Part shown: piece by piece, positions 7,382 through 16,149 of the stretch
Position numbering within the stretch: the first letter of the stretch is position 1
Layout: each line of letters begins with the position of its first letter
Assembly: GCA_964398985.1 (NCBI GenBank)
Contig: CAYNOS010000006.1
Location: 1 to 64,000 of the forward strand
DNA from: CAYMRL01 sp964398985
Lineage (GTDB): Bacteria; Deinococcota; Deinococci; Deinococcales; Trueperaceae
Direction of reading: 5' to 3'
Length of the DNA stretch: 64,000 nt
Notes under the pieces: generated by a model
The model's database searches: none
What the model was told of the DNA's origin: nothing
What the model saw: the letters and a program-made list of their open reading frames with translations, nothing else
Translations under genes and position numbers: made by a program

Positions 7382-8050
7382 TCAACCCGCGAGGAACGGG
7401 TTCTCCCTGCGCTCGACGCCGATCGTCGTGTTGGGGCCGTGCCCCGGGAGTACCAGCGTGTCGTCGTCCAGCGTCAGCAGCTGCTCGAAGATGCTCGCGA
7501 GCAAGACCGCATGGTCGCCGAAGGGTACGTCGGTGCGCCCCACCGAACCGTGGAACAGGACGTCTCCCGAGAAGATCTTGCGCACGCCGGGGAAGTGGAA
7601 CGCCACGCTCCCGGGGGAGTGGCCGGGCACGTGGAGGACTCGCGCCGTGTGCGGGCCGACGGTCAACTGCTGGCTGGCGGCCAGCGGCGTGAAGTCGAGT
7701 GGCGGAGCGTCGATGTCGTAGCCCCAGCGGGCGGCGGCTTCGACGGCGGCCTTCAGCAACGGCCCGTCAGCGGGATGGAGGTGATGCGGCACCTTCGCGA
7801 TGTCGAGCAGCCGCTGCAAGCCGCCGACGTGGTCGAAGTGGGCGTGCGTCAACCACACCGCCTCGAGCCGGCAGCCACGCCTGGCGACCTCGGCGGCGAT
7901 GTCGTCCGCGTCACCACCAGGGTCGATGACCACCGCCGCGTTGCCGGCCGAGACGACGTAGGCGTTGGCCCGCAGCTCGCCGACCGGCAGCTTGACGATG
8001 CGCAGCCCGCTCTCGGCGCTCTCGGGTCCGGCCCCAACTTCGTGGTTCAT
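7382..8050 (-). CDS. MBL-fold metallo-hydrolase (glyoxalase II-like)
   Basis: 222-residue metallo-beta-lactamase-fold hydrolase. The zinc motif LTHAHFDHVGGL (HxHxDH) is near residue 78, followed by the later metal ligands in HVPGHSPGS and the Asp in FSGDVLFHGSVGRTD, and a final GHGPNTTIG. This order is typical of hydroxyacylglutathione-hydrolase-like and related thioesterases; the substrate cannot be read from sequence. Start is the ATG at 8050, preceded by AGGAG; a longer GTG start would overlap the upstream gene. Last of a minus-strand cluster, 10 bases after the glycosyltransferase. Confidence 0.88.
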   Translation of the reverse strand: MNHEVGAGPESAESGLRIVKLPVGELRANAYVVSAGNAAVVIDPGGDADDIAAEVARRGCRLEAVWLTHAHFDHVGGLQRLLDIAKVPHHLHPADGPLLKAAVEAAARWGYDIDAPPLDFTPLAASQQLTVGPHTARVLHVPGHSPGSVAFHFPGVRKIFSGDVLFHGSVGRTDVPFGDHAVLLASIFEQLLTLDDDTLVLPGHGPNTTIGVERRENPFLAG

Positions 8051-8060
8051 AGCGTCACTC

Positions 8061-8747
8061 CTAGCGGCCGCCACGCAGGGCCTGCGCCAGCACCTGGCGG
8101 TACATCTCGAGCCTAGCGGCGAGGCCCCGGAGGAAGCCGCGCTTCTCTTCCTTCATGACCTGGCTGACGCCCGGCAGCGCGACGTCCTGGCAGCGCCAGC
8201 CCTGGGTCCGCGCGTGGCGACAGATGGCGATCTCGACGCCGTAGCGGCTGGTGGCGAGTCCGGGGACTTGCAGCAGGTCGCTGCGCCGCAGCGCCCGCTG
8301 GCCGTTCAGTTGCGGGGTGAGGCGCTGCGCGATCGTCGTGCTCAGCCTGCCACCGGTGAAGGTGCCGCGGCTCATCTCGGCCTTGCCGGCGAGCACCGGC
8401 GCGGCCAGCGCCTGCACGTGCTCGGGCTCGAGGCCGGTGAGGTCGGCGTCGAGGAGCACCACGTAGTCCTCCACGGCAGCCGCGGCGCCGGCGGCGAGGG
8501 CGCCGCCCTTGCCGCGGTTGTGCTCGAGCGCGATGACCCTGGCGCCGGCCTTGGCGGCGACGTTGGCGGTGTCGTCGCTCGAGCCGTCGTCGATGACCAG
8601 CACGCTGCCGACCCCGGAGGCGCGCGCTGCATTCACCACCCTGGCGACTTGCTGCTCTTCGTCGTGAGCGGGTATCAGAACCGCCACCGCGCTGAGGCCC
8701 GCTGGCGCAGGCGGCCTCGCGGAAGGTTCTCGGCGCTCGGTTTCCAA
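8061..8747 (-). CDS. Family 2 glycosyltransferase
   Basis: 228-residue GT-A fold transferase. VAVLIPAHDEEQQVARVV near residue 22 is the nucleotide-sugar-binding start, VIDDGSSDDT near residue 50 is the family signature, and the DXD-like metal site is LLDADLTGLE near residue 98. No membrane segment is visible, unlike dolichol-phosphate mannose synthases with a C-terminal anchor. TTG start, six bases after the protease gene stop. Acceptor and donor are unknown; glucosyl-3-phosphoglycerate synthase-like or polyprenyl-phosphate transferases have a similar look. Confidence 0.85.
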   Translation of the reverse strand: METERREPSARPPAPAGLSAVAVLIPAHDEEQQVARVVNAARASGVGSVLVIDDGSSDDTANVAAKAGARVIALEHNRGKGGALAAGAAAAVEDYVVLLDADLTGLEPEHVQALAAPVLAGKAEMSRGTFTGGRLSTTIAQRLTPQLNGQRALRRSDLLQVPGLATSRYGVEIAICRHARTQGWRCQDVALPGVSQVMKEEKRGFLRGLAARLEMYRQVLAQALRGGR

Positions 8748-8753
8748 GCGACG

Positions 8754-9830
8754 TCAGCCTGCGAACAGGCCGCTGAGCTCCCGGAAGGTGATCAGCACGA
8801 GCAACGCGAGCACCGCCATGACCCCGAAGAAGTGGAACTGCTCCTCTTGCCCGGGCGCGAACGGCCGGCGCCTGATCGCCACCACCGTTGCCAGCAGCAT
8901 GCGGCCACCGTCGAGGCCGGGGATGGGCAGGAGGTTGAAGACCGCCAGCGAGAAGTTGATCACCGCTGCCAGCAGGATCACGGGAGCGATGCCGACGCGC
9001 CTGGCCTGATCGACCATGCCGACGATGCCGACGGGTCCGGCGATCTCACCCTGACCGGCGCCGGTGACGGCTCCCGCGAAGCCGCTGACGAAGCCCCTGA
9101 CCATGTCAGGCACCACTCGCACGCCGAAGCGCAACGACTCGCCGAGCGCGGTGGCGAACGAGGGGGATTCGATGAGCGGCGCTATGCGCACCCCGAGCAG
9201 TGGCGGCGACGGCGCGCCGGCCGGCGGCCACGGGGTGGTGAAAGTGAGCTCTTGACCACCGCGGAGGATCACCAGCTCGAGCTCGCTGGCGCCCTGCACC
9301 TGCGCCACCACCTGGTCGGGAGAAGGATCGGCGACGCCGTTGATGCTCAGGAAACGGTCGCCGGCGAGCAGCCCAAGGCTTGCGGCGGCCGAGCCGCTGG
9401 TCACCTCGGCGATCGACGAGCCCTCTACCACCACGGCGGCGCCGGTCGTGATCTCGCGGTAGGCCGGCTGCATGACGATGGCTGACGCGAGGAGCACCGA
9501 GCCGAGCAGGTAGTTGGCCACGACGCCGGCGACGAGCACCCAGAGCTTGGCTCCGAGGCTCTTGGTCGCCATGCCTTCGGTCGGGTGGTGGAGCTTGCCG
9601 TCCTCGCCCACGGTGGGAGCCATGCCGACGGGATCGACGTAACCGCCCAAAGGCAGCAGGCTCAGCCGCCACTCGGTGCCGCGCCAGCGCCTGCGCAGCA
9701 GCACGGGCCCGATCCCGACGCTGAACGCCCTGACCGGCACAGCGACGCTGCGCGCGGTCAGGTAATGCGCGAGCTCGTGCACCACCACGGCGCTGGTGAG
9801 GATCAGGGCGAACGTCAGGGCTGTCAGCAT
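8754..9830 (-). CDS. rseP: Site-2 zinc protease RseP-like with PDZ domain
   Basis: 358-residue membrane metalloprotease of family M50B that cuts substrates within the membrane. HELAHYLTAR (HExxH zinc motif) lies in the first membrane helix near residue 20; a PDZ domain covers about residues 125-210 (SAAASLGLLAGDRFLSINGV); the C-terminal active-site Asp is in NLLPIPGLDGGRML near residue 300. The layout matches RseP/RasP. It neighbours dxr, as in many bacteria, and follows a second M50 protease by 30 bases. Substrates (anti-sigma factors, signal-peptide remnants) are family knowledge only. Confidence 0.92.
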   Translation of the reverse strand: MLTALTFALILTSAVVVHELAHYLTARSVAVPVRAFSVGIGPVLLRRRWRGTEWRLSLLPLGGYVDPVGMAPTVGEDGKLHHPTEGMATKSLGAKLWVLVAGVVANYLLGSVLLASAIVMQPAYREITTGAAVVVEGSSIAEVTSGSAAASLGLLAGDRFLSINGVADPSPDQVVAQVQGASELELVILRGGQELTFTTPWPPAGAPSPPLLGVRIAPLIESPSFATALGESLRFGVRVVPDMVRGFVSGFAGAVTGAGQGEIAGPVGIVGMVDQARRVGIAPVILLAAVINFSLAVFNLLPIPGLDGGRMLLATVVAIRRRPFAPGQEEQFHFFGVMAVLALLVLITFRELSGLFAG

Positions 9831-9860
9831 CGCAGGGTCACAGGGTCTCCAACCAAGCGA

Positions 9861-10973
9861 TTATTGCAGAGCCGCGAAGGAGCGGATGTGGCGCAGCAGG
9901 TCGGTCTTGCTCAACACGCCGACCAGCCTGCCGGTCGCGTCGACCACCATCAGCCGTGCGAGGTCCTCGTCGGTGATCCGGCCGATCGCGGTCAGCACGC
10001 TCTCGTCGAACCTGACGCTGGCAGCCTCGCGGACGATGTTGGTGACGGTGTCGTCGCCGGCGGCCGCCGAGCGCGCGTCGGAGATCAGCGCCATGCCGAG
10101 CAGTCGGCCGCCGCCATCGACCACCGGGTAGGCGTCGAAGTGCCGGAAGTCCGCCATGCGCTCGAACTGCGCCAGCGGCATGTCGGCATGCACGAACAGC
10201 GGCTCTCTGGTCATCAGCTCCGCGACGGTGCGGCCGTGCATGGCTTCGGATACCAGCGTGGCGCCCGACTCCATGCGCCCGGCGTTGTAGATGAAGAACG
10301 CGACCAACGCGAGGTAGAGCTGGCCGTTGAGCAAGGCGAACACGCCGAGCAGAATCGCGATCAGGCCGCTCACCGCCACCGCCAGGTTGGTGGCCCTGAG
10401 GCGGCTCATGAACAGCGCCAGCACGCTCCGCAGGATGCGGCCGCCGTCGAGCGGCAGAGCCGGCAGCAGGTTGAACAGCGCCAGGGCGACGTTGGTGACG
10501 GCGAGGTAGCTCGTGATCACCCGGGCGGGCGAAGCGCTAGGCAGCAGCTGCATCAGCCCCCACAGCAACAGCGCCAGCAGCGCGCTGGTCACCGGCCCCG
10601 CCACGGCCACGAGGGCTTCGGCGCCGCGCTGGCGCGGCATCTCCTGGAACTGCGCCACGCCACCCAAGAACCACAGCCTGATCTCCTTGGTCGCGATGCC
10701 GTAGACGCGGCCCGTGAGCGCGTGCCCCACTTCGTGGATCAACACGCTGGTGAACAGCCCGAGGGCGCCAAACAGACCGAGCACGTACACCCAGGCGCCG
10801 GTGAAGGCGCTGGGATCGAGAGGGATCCCGAGGTCCTCAAGCTGCGCCACGTAGGCAGGCAGCTGCGAGCCGATCAAGTAGGCGAACAGCGGCAGCACCA
10901 GCAGGAAGCTGAGGTCGAGCCGCACCGGCACCCCGAAGAGCTTGAACGGCAGCAGGAGGGAGCGCTTCGCCAC
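9861..10973 (-). CDS. M50 site-2 protease with C-terminal CBS domains
   Basis: 370-residue intramembrane metalloprotease. HEVGHALTGRVYG (HExxH) is near residue 80 and NLLPALPLDGGRIL with the third zinc ligand near residue 155. After about residue 235, two CBS modules follow (AELMTREPLFVHADMPL... and the final VDATGRLVGVLSKTDLLRHI), so activity may respond to an adenosyl ligand. No PDZ domain, unlike its downstream neighbour. GTG start at 10973 is six bases after a TAGCAT box. Two M50 proteases side by side suggest separate substrates. Confidence 0.9.
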   Translation of the reverse strand: MAKRSLLLPFKLFGVPVRLDLSFLLVLPLFAYLIGSQLPAYVAQLEDLGIPLDPSAFTGAWVYVLGLFGALGLFTSVLIHEVGHALTGRVYGIATKEIRLWFLGGVAQFQEMPRQRGAEALVAVAGPVTSALLALLLWGLMQLLPSASPARVITSYLAVTNVALALFNLLPALPLDGGRILRSVLALFMSRLRATNLAVAVSGLIAILLGVFALLNGQLYLALVAFFIYNAGRMESGATLVSEAMHGRTVAELMTREPLFVHADMPLAQFERMADFRHFDAYPVVDGGGRLLGMALISDARSAAAGDDTVTNIVREAASVRFDESVLTAIGRITDEDLARLMVVDATGRLVGVLSKTDLLRHIRSFAALQ

Positions 10974-10979
10974 GCCTAG

Positions 10980-10985
10980 ATGCTA
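10980..10985 (-). promoter_or_regulatory. Candidate leaderless -10 box (TAGCAT) for M50-CBS gene
   Basis: TAGCAT ends six bases before the GTG at 10973, an internal leaderless promoter between dxr and the proteases. Confidence 0.45.
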
Positions 10986-11028
10986 CGCGCTGCTTCTGAG
11001 CGTGGTGAGGACCGCTGCCGGGTGGGGC

Positions 11029-12174
11029 TCACGCGGTGGTCCGCGACAACCTCCCCGCAGCCTCAAGCGCCAGGCTTCGCGCCCGGGCATCGGCCGGTCC
11101 CAGTGCCTCCCACGCCAGCGGTTCTGCGGGGGTGTGCTCGAGGACCTCGGCGATGACGGCGGGGATCTCGGTGAACCGCAGGCGGCCCGCCAGGAATGCC
11201 TCGACCGCGACCTCGTCGGCGGCATTGAGATAGACCGGCGCCAGACCGCCGGCCGCTCCGGCTGCGTAGGCCAGCCGCAGGCTTGGGAAGCGGTCGTGGT
11301 CCGGCTCGAAGAACTCGAGGCTGCCGGTGAGAGGCAGGGGAGGCAACGGCACCGCGGGTCGCTCCGGCGCCTCGATCGCGTACTGGATCGGCAGGCGCAT
11401 GTCGTGCGGTCCGATCTGAGCCTTGAGCGAGCCGTCGGCGAAGCGCACCAAGCCGTGCACCAGCGACTGCGGGTGGATGCTGACCGCCACCTTCGCCAGC
11501 GGAACGTCGAAGAGGAAGTGGGCTTCGAGCACCTCGAGGCCCTTGTTGAAGAGCGTGGCGGAGTCGATCGTCACCTTGCGGCCCATCTGCCAGTTGGGAT
11601 GCTGGAGGGCCTGCTCCGGAGTCACTCTCGAGAGGTCCTCTGGCGCCAGCCGAAACGGTCCGCCCGAGGCGGTCAAGACCAGCTGCTGGACGGCTTCTGG
11701 GTCTTCGCCTTGCAGGCACTGGTAGAGGGCGGAATGCTCGGAGTCGACGGGGGTGATGCGGGCGCCGGCCGCTCGCGCCAGCTGGTTCATCAGCGGCCCG
11801 GCCATCACCATCGCCTCCTTGCTGGCGAGGGCGACGTGGCGACCCGCCGCGAGGGCGGCGGCCGTAGGAGAGAGGCTGGCGCTGCCGGGAATCGCGGCCA
11901 CCACCGTGTCCACATCGATCACCGCGGCCTCGACGAGGGCGTCTGTCCCGCTGAGCAGGCGCACGCCTGGCGGCAGACCAGCCCGCAGGTCGGCAGCCGC
12001 GGCCTCGTCCACCAGCACCACGACCTCGGGATCGAACTCGCGAACCTGCTCCAGCAGCAGCGCGGCGTTGCCGTGAGCTGCCAGCCCCTTCACCCGGTAA
12101 CCGCGCCACCGGGCGACCTCGAGGGTCTGCCTGCCGATCGAGCCGGTGGAACCGAGCACGCTCACCGTCCGCAT
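11029..12174 (-). CDS. dxr: 1-deoxy-D-xylulose 5-phosphate reductoisomerase
   Basis: NADPH-dependent enzyme that converts DXP to MEP, the committed step of non-mevalonate isoprenoid synthesis. The 381-residue protein begins MRTVSVLGSTGSIGRQTLEV, the nucleotide-binding motif of Dxr; ALASKEAMVMAG near residue 115 and the metal-binding VDSEHSALYQ near residue 145 follow, then ASGGPFR. The ATG at 12174 matches the family start although the frame stays open upstream. Its isoprenoid product feeds the menaquinone side-chain. A weak CATGAT box precedes it by six bases. First gene of the minus cluster running to 7.4 kb. Confidence 0.96.
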   Translation of the reverse strand: MRTVSVLGSTGSIGRQTLEVARWRGYRVKGLAAHGNAALLLEQVREFDPEVVVLVDEAAAADLRAGLPPGVRLLSGTDALVEAAVIDVDTVVAAIPGSASLSPTAAALAAGRHVALASKEAMVMAGPLMNQLARAAGARITPVDSEHSALYQCLQGEDPEAVQQLVLTASGGPFRLAPEDLSRVTPEQALQHPNWQMGRKVTIDSATLFNKGLEVLEAHFLFDVPLAKVAVSIHPQSLVHGLVRFADGSLKAQIGPHDMRLPIQYAIEAPERPAVPLPPLPLTGSLEFFEPDHDRFPSLRLAYAAGAAGGLAPVYLNAADEVAVEAFLAGRLRFTEIPAVIAEVLEHTPAEPLAWEALGPADARARSLALEAAGRLSRTTA

Positions 12175-12222
12175 GATCCGATCATGCCACGGTGCGGCTC
12201 TCTCACGGCCCGCCCTGGGTGT

Positions 12223-12228
12223 TACCAT
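12223..12228 (+). promoter_or_regulatory. Candidate -10 box (TACCAT) for CBS-ACT gene
   Basis: TACCAT would give a leader of about 16 nt that contains GGAGG (12241-12245) five bases before the ATG. It is a leadered promoter, in contrast to the leaderless ones. Confidence 0.35.
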
Positions 12229-12250
12229 CGCAGGGAACCTGGAGGCTCGA

Positions 12251-12880
12251 ATGCTCGTTCGTGAGTGGATGACCCCTAACCCTCGCACGGTCACTGCGGA
12301 CACGCCTGTCATGGACGCCATGCAGCGTCTGCGCGACGGTGGCTACCGGCGGCTGCCGGTGGTGCGGGACGGACGGCTCATCGGCATCGTCACGGACCGC
12401 GACCTCAAGGAGGCGACCCCCTCCAAGGCGACGACGCTGTCCGTGTACGAGCTCAACTACCTGCTCAGCAAGCTGCAGGTCAAGGACGTGATGCGCACCC
12501 CCGTCATCACGGTGCGTGCCGACGACCCGATCGAGCAGGCGGCGCTGCTGATGGAGGAGCACCGCGTCTCCGGCCTGCCGGTGCTCGACGACGGGTCGCT
12601 GGTGGGGATCCTCACGATCACCGACCTGATGCGCGCGCTGGTGAGCTTCCTGGCGCTTCGCGAGGGCGGCGTGAGGGTCACGGTCGACCTCCCGGACGAC
12701 CCCGGCGTCCTAGCGCGCGTTGCGCAGGCCGGGCCGCCCTCCAACATCGTGGCGGCGGTCACCACCGGCGTGAAGCAGGGGCATCGCCGGCGCATGGTCC
12801 TGAGGGCAGCGGGCGATGAGCAAGACGGCTTCCCGGACCGCCTCAGGGCCGCTGGCGTCGAGGTCGTCGACGTCCGCTGA
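12251..12880 (+). CDS. CBS-CBS-ACT domain protein (AcuB-like)
   Basis: 209-residue protein with two CBS modules (residues about 1-60, WMTPNPRTVTADTPVMDAM; and 77-135, VKDVMRTPVITVRADDPI) and a C-terminal ACT-like domain from about residue 142 (RVTVDLPDDPGVLARVA). CBS pairs bind adenosine nucleotides and ACT domains bind amino acids, so it is probably a small-molecule sensor. The same order occurs in AcuB of Bacillus, but no acetoin genes are present. Start fixed by GGAGG five bases upstream. Confidence 0.88.
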   Translation: MLVREWMTPNPRTVTADTPVMDAMQRLRDGGYRRLPVVRDGRLIGIVTDRDLKEATPSKATTLSVYELNYLLSKLQVKDVMRTPVITVRADDPIEQAALLMEEHRVSGLPVLDDGSLVGILTITDLMRALVSFLALREGGVRVTVDLPDDPGVLARVAQAGPPSNIVAAVTTGVKQGHRRRMVLRAAGDEQDGFPDRLRAAGVEVVDVR

Positions 12881-13196
12881 AGCAGCAGGCAAGCTGATCA
12901 CCGCAGTCGTTCCGTCGTTGCGGGTGGACGTGCTGGGCGCGCGTGCGTTCGGCGTGTCGCGCTCGTACTTCGCCAAGGGCATGCAGGCCGGCAGGGTGAG
13001 CGTCGCCGGCAAGGTTGCCTCGCATGCCACGACCATCGCCGCAGGCGACGAGGTGGTGGCGAGGGGGTTGGGCCGCTTCGTGCTGGCGAGCGACGACGGC
13101 GCCACGCGCAGAGGCAACCGCAAGGTGTCGCTGCAGGTGTTCCGCGACGCGCCGCCCGGTCGCGGTGCCAGCGCCGCCGGGCTCGAGCCCGACTAG
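12816..13196 (+). CDS. S4 RNA-binding domain protein (YlmH C-terminal-like)
   Basis: 126-residue protein whose second half (from about residue 35, LRVDVLGARAFGVSRSYF, through the RVSVAGK segment to GDEVVARGLGRFVL) is an S4 domain like the C-terminal third of YlmH, a ribosome-associated factor of about 250 residues. The YlmH N-terminal part is missing. The start is uncertain: ATG at 12816 overlaps the previous gene by 65 bases; a TTG at 12918 would give 92 residues. Its stop shares the palindrome CTAG with the convergent der stop. Confidence 0.8.
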   Translation: MSKTASRTASGPLASRSSTSAEAAGKLITAVVPSLRVDVLGARAFGVSRSYFAKGMQAGRVSVAGKVASHATTIAAGDEVVARGLGRFVLASDDGATRRGNRKVSLQVFRDAPPGRGASAAGLEPD

Positions 13197-14509
13197 GTCC
13201 TGACGCGCTTGCCGTCCCCGCCGCGCTCCTTGAACACCAAGCGGAATGGCACCTCCGAGAAGCCAAGGTCCTCGCGGATCCGGTTGCGCAGGAACTGCTC
13301 GTACGCTCGCGTGATGAACGAGACGTGGTTGACCGAGATCACGAACGTCGGCGGCGCGATCTCGACCTGGCTGGCGTAGAGGAGCTTGAGCGGCCGCCCC
13401 TTGAAGTTAGGTGGCGGCTGGCGGGTGGTCCACGCCTCGATCCAGGCGTTCAGTTCGCCGGTGGGCACCCGCACCCTGGCAGCGTCGTAGAGACGGATGG
13501 CGGTGGCCAGGAGCTCGTGAAGGCCGAACTCGGTTACCGCGCTGGTGTAGACCTTGGGCGCGAAGTCGATGTGCCTGAGCACGTGCGCGATCTCGGCGGT
13601 GGCCGGCTCGAGCCGCTCGTCGGTGACCAGGTCCCACTTGTTGATGGCGACCACCACCGGCTTGCCCCAGTCGAGCGCGAGGTTCGCGATGCGCAGCTCG
13701 TGGTCTCCCAACTCGAACGGGTCGACGACCAGGATGCCGACATCGGCGCGCCTGAGCGCAGACTCCGAACGCAACCGCGAGTAGTACTCGAGATCGTCGG
13801 CATCCTTGCGCCGGATCCCGGCGGTGTCGATGAGCACGAACGGCCGGCCCGCGAACGTGAAGCGCACGTCGACGGCGTCGCGCGTCGTGCCTGGCACGTC
13901 GGCGACTATCACGCGCTCGTCGCCGACGAGGGCGTTGAGCAGGCTCGACTTACCGACGTTGGGGCGGCCGATGATCGCGACCTTGACGGTCTCCTCTTCG
14001 GCGTCCTCGTCGGTCTCCGGCAGCAGCTCGCTCAAGTGCTCGATGAGCTCGTAGGTGCCGCGCGCGTGCTCGGCCGAGGTGGCGAACGGCGCGCCGTAGC
14101 CGAGCGCGTAGAGCTCGAAGAAGTCCGCCTGCTCTTCGTGCCGCGGGTCGTCGATCTTGGTGGCGACCAGGATGACCGGCTTGCCCAAGGTCCTGAGCCA
14201 CTGGGCCACCTCGTGATCGGCGCTCTCCAACCCGCTGCGCCCGTCGACGCAGAACAGCACCAGGTCGACGCCACCGAGGGCGGCCTCGATGCTCCGCTTG
14301 ATCGGCTCCTGCCAGCGGTCGCCCGACCACAGCCCGCCGGTGTCGAGCAGCGTGATCCGGCGGCCGTCGTCGGTGGTGATCTCGCCCTCCTTGACGTCGC
14401 GGGTGACGCCCGGGCGGTCGGCGACGATCGCCTCCTTGCGCCCCAGGAGGCGGTTGAACAGGCTCGATTTGCCGACGTTCGGCTTGCCTACGATCGCGAC
14501 GCTAGCCAA
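13193..14509 (-). CDS. der: Ribosome-assembly GTPase Der (EngA)
   Basis: 438-residue double GTPase essential for 50S maturation. G1 motifs GKPNVGKSS (residue 8) and GRPNVGKSS (near residue 181) mark the tandem G domains, each followed by a DTxG switch II and an NKxD-type motif (TKID in the first, NKWD in the second); a KH-like domain closes the protein. TTG start at 14509 overlaps the fmt stop by eight bases. Last gene of cdaA-cdaR-def-fmt-der. Confidence 0.97.
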   Translation of the reverse strand: MASVAIVGKPNVGKSSLFNRLLGRKEAIVADRPGVTRDVKEGEITTDDGRRITLLDTGGLWSGDRWQEPIKRSIEAALGGVDLVLFCVDGRSGLESADHEVAQWLRTLGKPVILVATKIDDPRHEEQADFFELYALGYGAPFATSAEHARGTYELIEHLSELLPETDEDAEEETVKVAIIGRPNVGKSSLLNALVGDERVIVADVPGTTRDAVDVRFTFAGRPFVLIDTAGIRRKDADDLEYYSRLRSESALRRADVGILVVDPFELGDHELRIANLALDWGKPVVVAINKWDLVTDERLEPATAEIAHVLRHIDFAPKVYTSAVTEFGLHELLATAIRLYDAARVRVPTGELNAWIEAWTTRQPPPNFKGRPLKLLYASQVEIAPPTFVISVNHVSFITRAYEQFLRNRIREDLGFSEVPFRLVFKERGGDGKRVRT

Positions 14510-15464
14510 GCTTGGTACCTCGCTTCACACCGCGCCCGTTAGCCCAGGCCCTGGCGCTCATCGCCCTGCCGGAGGCCGGCTGGAGCCTGACCATCTCGAG
14601 AGGGTCGTCGCCGGTGGCGACCAGCAGCGAGTCGCCGGCCACCGCGACCACCGTCGACGGGTCGGCGCCGGCGTCGCGTGCCTCGCTCGGCTGGAGGGCC
14701 GGGGCGCGCATCTCGAGGACCTTGACGCGCTCGCCGGCATGCTCGAAGTGGCTGAACGGCCAGGCGTCGACGCCGCGGTGACGCGCCAACACCGCGGCGC
14801 GAGGATCGCTCCAGCGGACTCGCCCGTCCTCGGGGGTGAGAGGCGGAGCCAGCGTGGCGAGAGCGTCGTCTTGAGGGCTCACAGCGAGGCGCCCGGCGTC
14901 CAACAGGTGGAGGGCTTCCAGCAGCGTCTCGGCGCCCAGCTGCGCGAGGCGCGCGGACAGCGCCGTGGCGCCCTCGCCCTCGCCGATGTCGATGGCGCGC
15001 TGCAGGCGCACGGGGCCGGTGTCCAGGCCAGCTTCGGTCTGCATGATGCTGACGCCGGTGCGCTTGGCGCCATCGATCAGCGCGCGCTGGATGGGGGCGG
15101 CGCCGCGGTAACGGGGGAGCAGGCTGGCGTGAACGTTCAGGAAGCCGTGCTTCGGCACGTCCAGCAGTGACTGGGGGAGGATGCGTCCGTAGGCGGCGGT
15201 CACCGCGACGTCCAGGTCCAGTGCGGCGAGAAGCGCCCTGAGTTCGTCGTTGCCCTTGAGCCGCGTCGGCTGAACGACTCGCAGCCCGAGCTCCTCGGCG
15301 CGCTTCGCCACCGCGGGCTGGTTGACCATCAGACCGCGCCCGGCGGGCTTGGGGCTCTGGGTGACCACGAGCAGCAGGTCGTGGTGGCGGTTGAGGGCCT
15401 CGAGCGTCGGCAGCGCGAACGCCGGAGTCCCGAACAGCGCCACTTTCAGGCGCGCGGCGGCCAT
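14502..15464 (-). CDS. fmt: Methionyl-tRNA formyltransferase
   Basis: Adds a formyl group from 10-formyl-THF to initiator Met-tRNA. The 320-residue protein has the N-terminal FGTPAFALPTLEAL start, the catalytic NVHASLLPRYRGAAPIQRAL signature near residue 110, and the downstream D-T-G of the active site (AGLDTGPV). Its ATG overlaps the def stop (ATGA) and its end overlaps der, so translation is coupled. The def-fmt pair is common; having der behind it is less so. Confidence 0.97.
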   Translation of the reverse strand: MAAARLKVALFGTPAFALPTLEALNRHHDLLLVVTQSPKPAGRGLMVNQPAVAKRAEELGLRVVQPTRLKGNDELRALLAALDLDVAVTAAYGRILPQSLLDVPKHGFLNVHASLLPRYRGAAPIQRALIDGAKRTGVSIMQTEAGLDTGPVRLQRAIDIGEGEGATALSARLAQLGAETLLEALHLLDAGRLAVSPQDDALATLAPPLTPEDGRVRWSDPRAAVLARHRGVDAWPFSHFEHAGERVKVLEMRAPALQPSEARDAGADPSTVVAVAGDSLLVATGDDPLEMVRLQPASGRAMSARAWANGRGVKRGTKLG

Positions 15465-16129
15465 CAGCGTTGCCGGCTGCCGGTCTGTGCCTTGAGGCGC
15501 TCGCGCGCCTCGCGCTGCATCGCGGCCAGTTCGTCGCGGTGCTCCTCCAGGAACGCGCGGCGCTCGGGCGTCGGGAGGTGATCGTAGAACAGCACTCCGC
15601 GCAGATGGTCAGACTCGTGCTGGATGACGTGCGCGAAGTAGCCCTCGGCTGACAACTCGTGGTGGTGGCCCTCGAGGTCCTGGTAAGCGACCCGCACGCG
15701 CAGGTCGCGCGGGACGTTATCGGCCACCAGGCCGGGGAGGCTGAGGCAGCCGTCGCGGCCATGCTGCAACCCATCGCGCTCGATGATCTTGGGGTTGACC
15801 ATCACGTGCTCGCGCAGCACACCCCAGGCGCTGCGCTTCTCCTCGCGGCTCAGCGTGCGCTCGACGTCCTGCTCGGGGGTCGCCTCGTCGGCGCTGGAGT
15901 GCGCCAGCTGTCCGGCTTCGTCAGAAGCGTCGTCGGGCGCGGCCTCCAGCGCGATGAACAGCGCCAGCGGCACCCCGACCTGCGGCGCGGCCAGGCCGAT
16001 GCCGTTGGCGGCGTAGACCGTCTCGAGCATGTCCTCGACGAGCCTCGCGAGGTCTGCGTCGAAGCGCCTCACCGGCGCAGCCGGGCGGCGGAGGATCGGG
16101 TCGCCATAGAGGCGGATGGGGAGGATCAC
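15464..16129 (-). CDS. def: Peptide deformylase with an acidic insertion
   Basis: Metalloenzyme that removes N-formyl groups from nascent proteins. Motif 1 GIGLAAPQ is at residues 43-50, motif 2 GCLSLPG at 127-133 and motif 3 HESDH at 171-175. The glutamate usually before GCLS is Asp here. Between motifs 1 and 2 there are about 77 residues, including an Asp/Glu-rich stretch near residues 64-98 that ordinary deformylases lack; total length 221. GTG start with AAAGG upstream, 20 bases after cdaR. Confidence 0.95.
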   Translation of the reverse strand: MILPIRLYGDPILRRPAAPVRRFDADLARLVEDMLETVYAANGIGLAAPQVGVPLALFIALEAAPDDASDEAGQLAHSSADEATPEQDVERTLSREEKRSAWGVLREHVMVNPKIIERDGLQHGRDGCLSLPGLVADNVPRDLRVRVAYQDLEGHHHELSAEGYFAHVIQHESDHLRGVLFYDHLPTPERRAFLEEHRDELAAMQREARERLKAQTGSRQR

Positions 16130-16149
16130 GTGCTGCCTTTCGGGAGATC

